This document shows, piece after piece, positions 1 through 5,269 of a stretch of DNA of 9,076 nucleotides. The stretch comes from Halieaceae bacterium UBA6060. Lineage in GTDB: Bacteria; Pseudomonadota; Gammaproteobacteria; Pseudomonadales; Halieaceae. The stretch is taken from positions 1 through 9,076 of the forward strand of contig DIYG01000147.1 in the NCBI GenBank assembly GCA_002428935.1, written 5' to 3'. The position numbers and the translations under genes were made by a program. How positions within the stretch are numbered: position 1 is the stretch's first letter; every line of letters begins with the position of its first letter. The notes beneath the pieces are model-generated. The model saw only the letters and a list, made by a program, of their open reading frames with translations. It was not told the origin of the DNA and searched no databases.

Positions 1-389
1 CAGCCGTGGGAGTGGTATCGGGCTACCACGCGCTTGAGCACTTGGCGAGCATCGCCAAGATAAGGCTCCCCATCGGCGCGGAACATGGTCAGCATCAGCT
101 GCCCATGACGACCTCGGGGCGACCAGGGCGTCGGCAATAGGGAGCCCTCAACGGGAAGGCACACACCGTCCTCATCTCCCGATGCGAACATGAGTTCTTC
201 CACGTCGCGACCCCAAATGTCGAGACTGAGCGCGGTCTTGGGAAACTTCAGCTCGCCCTTATAGACTTTCTTAAGCTTGTCCCGGGGCAGCCACTTACCG
301 CGGAGTACGCCGTTGCTGTCGGGCAGCAGCGCCTCAATCATCGTTATTCCGGGGTGTGCGCGCAGGAACCAGTCTACTTCTAAAGCCAT
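1..389 (-). CDS. Glutamine synthetase family protein, PuuA-like (N-terminal part, truncated by window edge)
   Basis: The reverse complement reads open from an ATG at 389 to the left edge, giving 129 codons. The start follows a strong GGAGG (393-397) at 3 nt. The protein begins MALEVDWFLRAHPG and carries the N-terminal beta-grasp signature of the glutamine synthetase family: DSNGVLRGKWLP near residues 24-35, a LSLDIWGRDVEE segment, then LPVEGSLLPTPW and GQLMLTMFRADGEP. From family knowledge, this layout fits gamma-glutamyl-polyamine or other amine ligases (PuuA/GlnA-like paralogues) better than classical GlnA, since it has the DxNGxxRGK and 'DGEP...D.R.VL..VV.R' phrasing. These enzymes use ATP to join glutamate to an amine. 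The catalytic domain lies outside the window, so the active site and substrate cannot be checked. It follows the LuxR-type regulator on the same strand after a 109-bp gap, which suggests regulator and target. The family is fairly certain; the substrate is inference. Confidence 0.85.
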   Translation of the reverse strand, partial: MALEVDWFLRAHPGITMIEALLPDSNGVLRGKWLPRDKLKKVYKGELKFPKTALSLDIWGRDVEELMFASGDEDGVCLPVEGSLLPTPWSPRGRHGQLMLTMFRADGEPYLGDARQVLKRVVARYHSHG

Positions 390-465
390 ACGCCTCCGTG
401 CGTCCGAGTGTTCTCCCGGCTTGCACCAACCCAGGGCGTACTATTCCCGCGGCGGCCTTGGGTCT

Positions 466-480
466 CAATGCCCCGCATTG
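466..480. repeat. Perfect 6-bp inverted repeat in the gap upstream of the glutamine-synthetase-like gene
   Basis: CAATGC - CCC - GCATTG is a perfect dyad in the 109-bp gap between the regulator gene and the glutamine-synthetase-like gene, about 77 bp before the latter's start codon. Its position makes it a candidate operator, possibly for the adjacent LuxR-type protein, or a small hairpin. There is no T-run on either side, so it is not a canonical terminator. Function is inference only. Confidence 0.4.
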
Positions 481-498
481 GGCAGTAAAGCGGCTAAA

Positions 499-1359
499 TC
501 AAGCTGGGCCCATGTAAATGGTCAAGGGATCACCGCCGCCGGCCTCACCGAGACAGGACATGGCGTTCAGAAAGAGGGAAAACAGGTCGGTTTGAGAATT
601 GACATCGAGCTTCCGATAGATGCTCTTCCGATGCCGGCGGATCGTCTCTCGAGCAATGGAAAGTCTCGTTGCTGAAGTGTCGGTGCCGTAGCCCCGCAGC
701 ATCAGTTCCAGCACATCTTTTTCCCGGGGAGATAGCAGCGAGGATCCAAAAGTTTCAAAGGCCAGGTTGATTTGGTGGTCCAGCCCTGGCTGGAGGAGGT
801 TCTTCACGGCAAAGTTGTCGAATTCGCTGTGCACGCGAAAGAGCGCCGAAAGGGGATCAGCGAGACTATAGAGGAGCTGATAATCCTCTTCGGAAAAGAC
901 GCCGTCTCGCGGTAGGCGCATCATGGAAAGATTGAGGACATTGCCACCGGCCAGCTTCGAAACAAAGATCGCCTCGTCAACGGTCCCCGTATCGGCATAG
1001 TAGTCTCGGTAGTAGCCCGAGGTTTCAAGGCGCCCGGCGGTGAGGCGGGAGAGCAGATACAGCTTGTTCTTGGGTCGGTTGATGGAGGCCAGGAAAAAGG
1101 GGTCTTCGCGGTAGGGCCCCTCAAGATACTCATCGATCTGGGACGAGATCGCCGCCTTGGGGATCTGATGGTAGAGAACCTGCGGTGGTAGATCCTTGTG
1201 ATAGAGCCAGATTTGCGGATAACTGATCCGCACGCGTTTTTTTACGGCTTCGATAACGTTGGGAAAGAAATCCTCGGTACCGATAGTCTCGATCGCCCGC
1301 GCCAGGTCATGATTCCATTCGCTCAGTTGCTTGAGTGCTTCCACGTTTGCCCTACTCAT
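499..1359 (-). CDS. LuxR-type (GerE HTH) transcriptional regulator with GAF-like N-terminal region
   Basis: This is a 286-residue protein with a C-terminal LuxR/GerE winged helix-turn-helix at about residues 208-267. The visible landmarks are LLSPREKDVLELMLRGY, then ETIRRHRKSIYRKLDVNSQT, with the expected Glu, Gly, Thr and Lys positions. The first ~200 residues look like a GAF/PAS-type sensory fold. They lack the Trp/Tyr/Asp-Pro pattern of acyl-homoserine-lactone receptors, and there is no receiver domain, so it is neither an evident quorum-sensing receptor nor a response regulator. I chose the ATG at 1359. A TTG at 1392 would extend it by 11 residues but lies inside a candidate promoter (TTGACA at 1397-1402) and has no good ribosome binding site. 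It sits between the lytic transglycosylase gene (57-bp gap) and the glutamine-synthetase-like gene, all on one strand, so control of amine or amino-acid metabolism is plausible. The ligand is unknown. Confidence 0.87.
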   Translation of the reverse strand: MSRANVEALKQLSEWNHDLARAIETIGTEDFFPNVIEAVKKRVRISYPQIWLYHKDLPPQVLYHQIPKAAISSQIDEYLEGPYREDPFFLASINRPKNKLYLLSRLTAGRLETSGYYRDYYADTGTVDEAIFVSKLAGGNVLNLSMMRLPRDGVFSEEDYQLLYSLADPLSALFRVHSEFDNFAVKNLLQPGLDHQINLAFETFGSSLLSPREKDVLELMLRGYGTDTSATRLSIARETIRRHRKSIYRKLDVNSQTDLFSLFLNAMSCLGEAGGGDPLTIYMGPA

Positions 1360-1373
1360 CGCCTGCCAGCTGC

Positions 1374-1402
1374 AGTTTCTTTGTGGTCCCAAGGTCTGTC
1401 AA
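1374..1402 (-). promoter_or_regulatory. Candidate promoter of the LuxR-type regulator gene
   Basis: On the minus strand a consensus -35 box TTGACA (1402-1397) is followed after 17 bp by GAAACT (1379-1374), a weak -10 with three of six matches. The start point would fall close to 1367, leaving only a few leader bases before the ATG at 1359. A perfect -35 with a poor -10 is an unusual combination. It may be chance or an intrinsically weak promoter. Confidence 0.3.
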
Positions 1403-1416
1403 TCGACTACGACTAT

Positions 1417-2034
1417 TCATTGAGTCCAGTCCAGGGCTTCCGTACGCCAGTGGCTGCGCCAGGCCGTTTCCACCTTGTCGCTATAGCGACGGCTGCCACT
1501 GCTACCGTTGTAGGCCGCCAGGGCTCGATGGAGAGCGCCCTGCTCCCTTTCCAGATAGTACTGAAGGATACGGCAGCCATATTCGAGGTTGGTCGCGTTA
1601 TCCGTAAGATTATCGTCGGGTCGGCCGATTTCGTTCTTCCAAAAGGGCATTACCTGCATAAGCCCCTGGGCACCCACCCGGGATACGGCAAAGCGGTCGA
1701 AAGCGCTCTCTACTTCAATAACTGCCAGGACAAGCTCCGGCGACACCCCTGCGCGGCTGGCTGCAGCGTGCACCTGCTGTAACAGTTCCAGGCGCGCATC
1801 GGCTTCAGGTATGCGGCTCTCCAGGCGACCGCCCATGTCAACGAGCCAGACCTCGGCGGCGAAGCGATCGCTAAAACTATTGCTGACCTGAATCGTCTGC
1901 TCAAGAAATGCGCGCAACTCCGCTCGATCGTCCTCGGTGCTGAAGGCCAGGGGCGAGTTCAGGGCCAGGACCAGTGCGAGGGTCAATGCTGTTAGCGCTG
2001 CGATCCTGACCTCCCTTTGCTGACCGGTTTCCAA
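1417..2034 (-). CDS. Secreted lytic transglycosylase, SLT (GH23) domain
   Basis: A 205-residue protein with a basic N-terminus, a hydrophobic core (ALTALTLALVLALNSPLAF) and a likely signal peptidase I site shortly after. There is no lipobox Cys, so it is predicted to be soluble in the periplasm. The SLT fold follows: ELVLAVIEVES with the likely catalytic Glu109, GLMQVMP (124-130), an LEYGCRILQYYL helix (150-161) and AYNGS (174-178). GH23 enzymes cleave the MurNAc-GlcNAc bond of peptidoglycan and form 1,6-anhydroMurNAc. No LysM or other wall-binding domain is present, so it is a minimal enzyme. I prefer a TTG start at 2034, preceded by GGAGG (2044-2048) at 9 nt. An upstream TTG at 2061 gives 214 residues and overlaps the proS stop as TTGA, but has a poor ribosome binding site. 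It lies directly behind proS and is probably co-transcribed with it. Confidence 0.92.
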   Translation of the reverse strand: METGQQREVRIAALTALTLALVLALNSPLAFSTEDDRAELRAFLEQTIQVSNSFSDRFAAEVWLVDMGGRLESRIPEADARLELLQQVHAAASRAGVSPELVLAVIEVESAFDRFAVSRVGAQGLMQVMPFWKNEIGRPDDNLTDNATNLEYGCRILQYYLEREQGALHRALAAYNGSSGSRRYSDKVETAWRSHWRTEALDWTQ

Positions 2035-2057
2035 AGCTGATCGCCTCCAACGTCTGA

Positions 2058-3773
2058 TCAAGACGCCGTTTGCAGCAGCCCATCTATGAACGAGTTGACG
2101 TCATCGAGGCGAACACGTTGGGCTTCAGAGTCTTCTCGACCCTGGTACTCAATTTCGCCGTCGCCCAGAGCCCGGTCACCGATGACGATGCGGTGGGGAA
2201 TGCCCAGCAACTCCATATCGGCAAACTTGACCCCCGGTCGCTCGTTGCGATCGTCCATCAATACTTCAATACCGCGAGTACAGCAGGCCTTATGAAGCGT
2301 CTCCGCTGCTTCGGCAACGGCGGCAGACTTGTGCATATTTAGCGGCACGATGGCCAACTGAAAGGGCGCCATGGCGGCGGGCCAGATGATGCCGCGCTCA
2401 TCGTGATTTTGCTCAATGGCCGCCGCGACGATACGGCTGACGCCGATGCCGTAGCAGCCCATGGTAAGGGTCAGGTTCTTGCCGTTTTCATCCAGAACCC
2501 GGGCATTCATGGCTTCGCTGTACTTGGTGCCCAACTGGAAAATGTGTCCCACCTCGATACCCCGGCGAATCTGTAGCTTGCCCTTGCCATCGGGGCTGGG
2601 ATCACCGGCGACCACACTGCGCAGGTCTGCGCACTGGTAGTTTTCAACATCGCGGTCCCAGTTCACGCCCTGAAGATGTTCCTCGGCGCGATTGGCACCG
2701 CAGGTGAAGTCCGCCAGGCTTGCGGCGGCGTAATCGACGATCACTGGCAGCTCCAATCCTACGGGGCCCAGAGAACCGAAAGGGGCCCCCGTAGCCCGGG
2801 TGGCTTCGTCTTCCTCGGCCATACGCAGGGGACTCGCGACCAGGGGATGCTTTTCGGCTTTGATGGCGTTGAGTTCGTGGTCGCCGCGCAGGATTAGTGC
2901 CACGAGGCCCTCGTCGTTGCCCTCCACGAGAAGGGTTTTAACCGTTGTCGAAGGTTCGATGTTCAGGCTCGTACTCACGTCATCAATGGTGCGAACACCC
3001 GGGGTCGCCACGACGCTCATGTCTGCCTGCGGGGCGGGTCGAGCATCGCGCTGATCCAGGGTCTCGGCCCGTTCTATATTGGCGGCGTAGTCACTGCCGT
3101 CGCTGAAGGCGATGGCGTCTTCGCCGGAGTCCGCAAGAACATGGAATTCGTGGGATGTGCTGCCGCCAATGCTGCCGCTGTCGGCAAGCACGGGGCGAAA
3201 GTCCAGACCCAGACGGGAAAAAACATTGCTGTAGGCCCGGTGCATAAGGGCGTAGGTTTCTTCCAGGGAGGCCTGAGTGGTATGGAAGGAATAGGCGTCC
3301 TTCATGAGGAATTCCCGCGCCCGCATGATGCCAAACCGTGGTCGAATCTCATCTCGGACCTTGTTTTGGATCTGGTAGAGATTAAGAGGGAGCTGCTTGT
3401 AGCTGCTGATTTCGTTACGCACGATGTCCGTGATCACTTCCTCGTGCGTGGGGCCCAGGCAGAAGTCCCGGTCGTGGCGGTCCTGGATGCGCAAAAGCTC
3501 TGGGCCATAGGCTTCCCAGCGCCCTGATTCCTGCCATAGTTCGCCGGGCTGAACTATGGGCATGGCCAGTTCCAGGGCCCCCGCCGCATCCATCTCTTCC
3601 CGGACCACCCGTTCGACCTTCCGCAGGACCCTCAAGCCCAGGGGCATCCAGGTGTACATGCCTGCGGAAAGCTTGCGGACCAGGCCGGCGCGAAGCATCA
3701 GGCGATGGCTAACAATCTCTGCGTCGGCGGGCGTCTCCTTGTGGGTGGTAAGTAAAAACTCGGAGCTGCGCAT
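2058..3773 (-). CDS. proS: Prolyl-tRNA synthetase, bacterial type with editing domain
   Basis: Class II synthetase that charges tRNA-Pro with proline in the cytoplasm. The 571-residue length matches the bacterial enzyme (E. coli has 572). In order: an N-terminal catalytic part (MRSSEFLLTTHKETPADAE, LMLRAGLVRKLSAGMYTW, GPTHEE at 107-112); motif 2 around 140-163 (RDEIRPRFGIMRAREFLMKD); an inserted editing (INS) domain at about 224-407, which in the family hydrolyses Ala-tRNA-Pro; motif 3 at 439-447 (GCYGIGVSR); and a C-terminal anticodon-binding domain from about 470. Lys279 falls in the INS segment VKTLLV, at the number I recall as important for editing in E. coli. I chose the ATG at 3773 because the family starts at MRTS/MRSS. 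An in-frame TTG at 3797 would add eight residues but sits almost on the predicted transcription start. It is the first gene of the leftward cluster. Confidence 0.98.
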   Translation of the reverse strand: MRSSEFLLTTHKETPADAEIVSHRLMLRAGLVRKLSAGMYTWMPLGLRVLRKVERVVREEMDAAGALELAMPIVQPGELWQESGRWEAYGPELLRIQDRHDRDFCLGPTHEEVITDIVRNEISSYKQLPLNLYQIQNKVRDEIRPRFGIMRAREFLMKDAYSFHTTQASLEETYALMHRAYSNVFSRLGLDFRPVLADSGSIGGSTSHEFHVLADSGEDAIAFSDGSDYAANIERAETLDQRDARPAPQADMSVVATPGVRTIDDVSTSLNIEPSTTVKTLLVEGNDEGLVALILRGDHELNAIKAEKHPLVASPLRMAEEDEATRATGAPFGSLGPVGLELPVIVDYAAASLADFTCGANRAEEHLQGVNWDRDVENYQCADLRSVVAGDPSPDGKGKLQIRRGIEVGHIFQLGTKYSEAMNARVLDENGKNLTLTMGCYGIGVSRIVAAAIEQNHDERGIIWPAAMAPFQLAIVPLNMHKSAAVAEAAETLHKACCTRGIEVLMDDRNERPGVKFADMELLGIPHRIVIGDRALGDGEIEYQGREDSEAQRVRLDDVNSFIDGLLQTAS

Positions 3774-3808
3774 GGTGGTCGGGTTCCTGGTGGTCAAGGG
3801 AGGCGGGC

Positions 3809-3837
3809 AGTGTAAGGCCCCTGGCAGAGCCGGTACA
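3809..3837 (-). promoter_or_regulatory. Candidate proS promoter
   Basis: On the minus strand TACACT (3814-3809) is a four-of-six -10 box followed by a GC-rich GCCCGCC segment, a look common for housekeeping promoters of related bacteria. The 17-bp-spaced -35 position reads TGTACC (3837-3832), a weak match. Transcription would start near 3802, giving a leader of about 29 nt to the ATG at 3773. This supports that start over the upstream TTG. Confidence 0.45.
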
Positions 3838-3851
3838 GGGTTTGTGTACCG
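3831..3851. repeat. Perfect 7-bp dyad overlapping the proS -35 region
   Basis: CGGTACA - GGGTTTG - TGTACCG is a perfect inverted repeat with a 7-nt centre. One arm coincides with the predicted -35 box of proS, so it is a candidate operator for a dimeric repressor or activator. As RNA it would lie upstream of the predicted proS start point and would not be in that transcript. No regulator can be named from the sequence. Confidence 0.5.
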
Positions 3852-3873
3852 TGGGAGAGCGCCAAGCGCTAAA

Positions 3874-3917
3874 AATACAGGGTTTTTTGCCCTCGAATGG
3901 CGAAAAACCCTTGTATT
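3874..3917. repeat. Long imperfect hairpin (18-bp stem, 7-nt loop) upstream of proS
   Basis: The left arm AATACAGGGTTTTTTGCC (3874-3891) pairs with 3899-3917 across the loop CTCGAAT. There is one T:G wobble (3888:3902) and one bulged T (3911 or 3912). Read on the minus strand, the hairpin is followed by TTTTTAGC (T-run at 3875-3871), so it could terminate leftward transcription before proS. Read on the plus strand it has no T-run. Alternatives are a DNA-level operator or a relic of a small mobile repeat. The pairing is seen directly; the role is open. Confidence 0.6.
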
Positions 3918-3939
3918 GTAGTCTCGACCGCTTTATAAA
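3911..3939 (+). promoter_or_regulatory. Candidate rightward promoter(s) for the HU-like gene
   Basis: TTGTAT (3911-3916), a 17-bp spacer and TATAAA (3934-3939, five of six) form a plausible sigma-70-type promoter pointing to the HU-like gene. A second possible pair, ATGACG (3939-3944) with an 18-bp spacer and TATATA (3963-3968), overlaps it. Either would produce a leader of roughly 310-340 nt. The -35 box of the first pair overlaps the right arm of the neighbouring hairpin, so hairpin and promoter may be linked. A promoter closer to the gene cannot be excluded. Confidence 0.35.
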
Positions 3940-4282
3940 TGACGGCGAGTCGCGTTCGGCGCTATATATGTAGAGCCAGCCGTCGACGCCAAGGAAATTT
4001 CTCGGCGGAAAACCTATAGCCCCCGAGGTGCATCCAGCAGCACGGCGTAACTGAGAACGACGACTCATATGCCCAGGTCACTCATTGGAAGAATGCGGGG
4101 AGGGCGCGGCGAAATCAGGCTTGAGATGAGCGGTTTCTGACGCTGCCAAAACGGTCCGAAGATCGGGTCACAGAACCCGGGTCGGCCGCCCCCCAGCGAA
4201 AAGTACCCGTTCCCCTCCAGACTGCTCTCGTCGAACTTCGAACCGCGCAACACTACGTGAAACGTAAGGAAGGTTCTTAAAC

Positions 4283-4696
4283 ATGGCGACACGCAAAGCA
4301 GCGAAGAAAGCTCCGGCAAAGAAGAAGGCCCCAGCTCGGAAGAAAGCTCCCGTAAAGGCAGCGGCTCCAGCTAAAAAGGTGCCTACTATCAAGGAGAAAA
4401 TGACCAAAACTCAGATCATGGCGAGCATCGCGGACAGCACGGGTTTGTCCAAGAAGCAGGTCGGTGACGTTTTGGCCGAGCTGGAAACCCTGATCGAAGG
4501 CAGCATCAAGAAGCGCGCCGTCGGTGAATTCACCCTCCCGGGACTGATGAAGATCACCACCGTGAAGAAGCCCGCCGTCAAGGCACGCAAGGGCATCAAC
4601 CCCTTCACTGGTGAAGAAACCATGTTCAAAGCCAAGCCCGCCAGCGTTGCCGTCAAGGTGCGTCCGCTGAAGAAGATGAAGGAATTCGCGCAGTAA
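4283..4696 (+). CDS. HU-family DNA-binding protein with Lys/Ala/Pro-rich N-terminal tail
   Basis: A 137-residue nucleoid-type protein in two parts. Residues 1-39 are a highly basic, low-complexity tail built from hexads KKAPAK, KKAPAR, KKAPVK and AAAPAK, like eukaryotic H1 tails. Residues 40-137 are an HU/IHF fold. It opens MTKTQIMASIADSTGLSKKQ, followed by a dimerisation helix (VGDVLAELETLIEG), GEFTLPGLMKI, and the DNA-inserting arm with INPFTGEE (105-112), where Pro107 matches the intercalating proline of HU's RNPxTG motif. HU dimers bend and compact DNA with little sequence specificity. The tail probably adds non-specific DNA or RNA contacts (inference). The start is well supported: AAGGAAGG lies 9 nt before the ATG. 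The fold is about the length of a normal 90-residue HU plus a short C-terminal addition. It stands alone, with a long divergent region before it and a strong terminator after it. The family is certain; the tailed subtype has no confident gene name. Confidence 0.95.
   Translation: MATRKAAKKAPAKKKAPARKKAPVKAAAPAKKVPTIKEKMTKTQIMASIADSTGLSKKQVGDVLAELETLIEGSIKKRAVGEFTLPGLMKITTVKKPAVKARKGINPFTGEETMFKAKPASVAVKVRPLKKMKEFAQ
4304..4375 (+). repeat. Four tandem 18-bp units encoding a hexapeptide repeat in the HU-like tail
   Basis: Codons 8-31 form four hexads: KKAPAK, KKAPAR, KKAPVK and AAAPAK. The codons differ between units (for example AAA/AAG and GCT/GCC/GCA) while the amino-acid pattern is kept. 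This suggests selection on the protein rather than a recent DNA duplication. Copy number could vary between strains. Confidence 0.8.
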
Positions 4697-4720
4697 GCGC
4701 CTCAGAAATCCTTTACGGGA

Positions 4721-4753
4721 AAGGCCGCCCGAGTGATTGGGCGGCCTTTTTTT
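4721..4753 (+). terminator. Intrinsic terminator after the HU-like gene
   Basis: A perfect 8-bp GC-only stem, GGCCGCCC (4723-4730) with GGGCGGCC (4739-4746), encloses an 8-nt loop and is followed by seven T residues (4747-4753). It starts 27 bases after the HU-like stop codon. The AA at 4721-4722 could extend the stem by pairing with the first T residues. It separates the HU-like unit from the fmdB-aspS unit. Confidence 0.95.
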
Positions 4754-4787
4754 GTCTTCACGGTTCCTCGGCTCTGCGCGCAGTCCC

Positions 4788-4817
4788 TTCAGTTATCGCG
4801 CCTAGCTGAGGTAGAAT
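4788..4817 (+). promoter_or_regulatory. Candidate promoter of the fmdB-aspS unit
   Basis: TAGAAT (4812-4817) is a five-of-six -10 box followed by a CG-rich discriminator (CCGCGCCGC). The 18-bp-spaced -35 position reads TTCAGT (4788-4793), a weak match. It lies between the intrinsic terminator and fmdB, exactly where a promoter is needed, and would give a leader of about 65 nt. Confidence 0.5.
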
Positions 4818-4889
4818 CCGCGCCGCTTTTGTGTTTCCCCCTGAGTTTGCCCCTGGCAGCGCCTATCCGCTGCCGCGCGAGACCGGAAA

Positions 4890-5234
4890 ATGCCCATCTA
4901 CGAGTACCAATGTGATGCCTGCGGTGCGCAGCACGAGGCTCTTCAGAAAATCAGCGATCCCGTGCTGACAGACTGCCCTGCCTGCGGCAAAGCGGCCCTG
5001 CGTAAGAAAGTCTCCGCCGCCGCGTTCCGCCTAAAAGGCAGCGGTTGGTACGAAACGGACTTCAAAAGTGGCAACAAGAAGAATCTCGCGGGCGATCAAT
5101 CCAGCGAAGGCGAGAAAAAGGGCAGCGCCGGTGGAGATGCCAAGGGCGGTGACAAGAGCGGTGACAAGAAAGATACGAAGGGCGCCAAGAGTACGGCGAC
5201 CAGCAACAGCAGTGCTGGTGGCTCTGCCGCCTGA
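4890..5234 (+). CDS. FmdB family zinc-ribbon protein
   Basis: A 114-residue small protein beginning MPIYEYQC, the invariant opening of the FmdB/CxxC_CXXC_SSSS regulatory-protein family. A zinc ribbon is formed by Cys8/Cys11 and Cys29/Cys32, followed by the conserved KVSAAAFRLKGSGWYETDF segment (40-58). From residue 59 on, the protein is a low-complexity, Gly/Ser/Lys/Asp-rich tail, likely disordered. The molecular role of the family is unclear; the name comes from a putative regulator in a methylotroph formamidase cluster. Its place directly before aspS (35-bp gap, probably one transcript) is a recurrent gammaproteobacterial arrangement. The DUF502 membrane-protein gene often found between fmdB and aspS is absent here. 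The start codon has only a weak GGA ahead of it, but the conserved N-terminus fixes it. Confidence 0.94.
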   Translation: MPIYEYQCDACGAQHEALQKISDPVLTDCPACGKAALRKKVSAAAFRLKGSGWYETDFKSGNKKNLAGDQSSEGEKKGSAGGDAKGGDKSGDKKDTKGAKSTATSNSSAGGSAA

Positions 5235-5269
5235 GCGGCAACCAGCGAAGAAAGGGAGAATCCACGGCC

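Larger units (their letters stand above)
3774..4282. other. 509-bp divergent non-coding region between proS and the HU-like gene
   Basis: I find no convincing protein-coding gene here. Short reading frames on both strands lack ribosome binding sites and recognisable content. The proS side (3800-3920) holds a candidate proS promoter, a 7-bp dyad and an 18-bp-stem hairpin. The stretch 3911-3970 is locally AT-richer and has two rightward promoter candidates. From 3970 to 4282 there is a GC-rich segment of about 310 bp that would be a long leader for the HU-like mRNA if those promoters are used. It contains small dyads: CGGGT-N6-ACCCG at 4164-4179, TCGAA-C-TTCGA at 4231-4241 and TACGT-GAA-ACGTA at 4254-4266. 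No tRNA or known riboswitch was recognised. Confidence 0.6.

Noticed and set aside
420..450. GG-N10-GC spacing on the minus strand upstream of the glutamine-synthetase-like gene, tempting as a sigma-54 promoter
   Set aside because: The -12 element lacks TTGC and the -24 element lacks TGGCAC; only the minimal dinucleotide spacing fits.
277..675. 132-codon plus-strand frame across the start of the glutamine-synthetase-like gene and the regulator's 3' end
   Set aside because: Overlaps two recognised genes on the opposite strand; no family signature.
1198..1782. 194-codon plus-strand frame over the regulator and transglycosylase genes
   Set aside because: Antisense shadow of two genes with clear domains; no motif of its own.
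4069..4140. 23-codon plus-strand frame starting MPRSLIGRM in the HU leader
   Set aside because: No Shine-Dalgarno at a usable distance. The composition is just that of GC-rich non-coding DNA, though a leader peptide is not formally excluded.
4231..4245. TCGAACTTCGAACC, reminiscent of a tRNA T-arm
   Set aside because: No matching acceptor, D or anticodon arms and no CCA end on either strand; it is only a short palindrome.
3709..4319. Two minus-strand frames (119 and 84 codons) in the proS-HU divergent region
   Set aside because: They run into proS or the HU gene in other frames, have no good ribosome binding site and no recognisable content.
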